The position numbers and the translations under genes are program-made. The notes beneath the pieces were generated by a model, which was not told the origin of the DNA, searched no databases, and saw only the letters and a list, made by a program, of their open reading frames with translations. From the NCBI GenBank assembly GCA_900554085.1, contig USGA01000039.1:1-6598 (forward strand): a DNA stretch of 6,598 nucleotides. The letters run 5' to 3'. The stretch is from an uncultured Clostridia bacterium. Lineage in GTDB: Bacteria > Bacillota > Clostridia > Christensenellales > CAG-917. This document shows positions 6,508 through 6,598 of this stretch, one piece after another (the stretch's first letter is position 1; every line of letters begins with the position of its first letter).

Positions 6508-6516
6508 GTCGCACCG

Positions 6517-6598
6517 TTACTCGAGGAACTTTCCGCAGTACCCGTCCACACCGCTCCGTTCCTCAACAAGAGCAAGCCGCACCCCGCGAAAACAGTTG
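6517..6598 (-). CDS. Possible C-terminal tail of an unrecognised convergent gene
   Basis: On the - strand the frame is open from the window edge to TAA at 6517-6519, giving 26 residues that end GVDGYCGKFLE. By hand count GC at the three codon positions is about 69, 42 and 62 percent, a coding-like pattern. The in-register + strand frame over the same bases is also open but contains no ATG, GTG or TTG start, as expected for a shadow of a - strand gene. If real, it converges on the MATE gene with a 31-base gap. I do not recognise the protein, and 26 residues are too few to be sure. Confidence 0.3.
   Translation of the reverse strand, partial: NCFRGVRLALVEERSGVDGYCGKFLE

Noticed and set aside
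4801..6530. Shared GTTACTCG at 4806-4813 and 6516-6523 as possible boundaries of a mobile element around the MATE gene
   Set aside because: Only eight bases match and the flanks diverge; there is no transposase or integrase, and the promoter layout shows a normal chromosomal gene.
6482..6598. GTG overlapping the MATE stop (GTGA) as the start of a coupled downstream gene
   Set aside because: The frame stays open to the edge, but its product is rich in Ser, Arg, Pro and Thr with a codon pattern unlike the neighbours, and there is no good ribosome site.

Overview
The window looks like a chromosomal segment of a moderately GC-rich Bacillota bacterium, most likely an uncultured gut-type Clostridia lineage. 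This is inferred from strong GGAGG ribosome sites, sigma-A promoters with 17-base spacers, and protein families common in that group; no rRNA or marker gene is present to fix the taxonomy. I see no phage, transposon, CRISPR or tRNA sequence.

Layout from left to right: (1) the 3' end of an ABC exporter ATPase gene on the + strand (1-548). It converges on (2) a membrane-anchored GH30-type glycoside hydrolase on the - strand (665-2287), with a two-way hairpin terminator between them. (3) A 266-base gap holds the hydrolase's own promoter and the terminator of the operon upstream of it. (4) A two-gene - strand operon, nahK-galE (4720 down to 2554), encodes an N-acetylhexosamine 1-kinase and a UDP-hexose 4-epimerase. 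(5) A 205-base divergent control region carries one promoter facing each way. (6) A MATE-family transporter lies on the + strand (4926-6485). (7) The last 80 bases may hold the tail of an unrecognised - strand gene.

Functionally, nahK and galE are two of the four activities of the lacto-N-biose/galacto-N-biose pathway known from Bifidobacterium (LnpB and LnpD). The kinase turns GlcNAc or GalNAc into the 1-phosphate. The epimerase, which carries a small Cys at the position that controls N-acetyl-sugar acceptance, would interconvert the UDP-sugars. The phosphorylase (LnpA) and uridylyltransferase (LnpC) are not in this window. The GH30 enzyme appears to sit outside the cell on an N-terminal membrane anchor and could release sugars from host or plant glycans, but it has its own promoter and its link to the operon is inferred from proximity only.

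Nothing in the window is clearly a new class of system. The items most worth a second look are the nahK-galE pair without its usual partners, the epimerase gatekeeper residue, the anchored GH30 enzyme, and the structured galE 3' tail.
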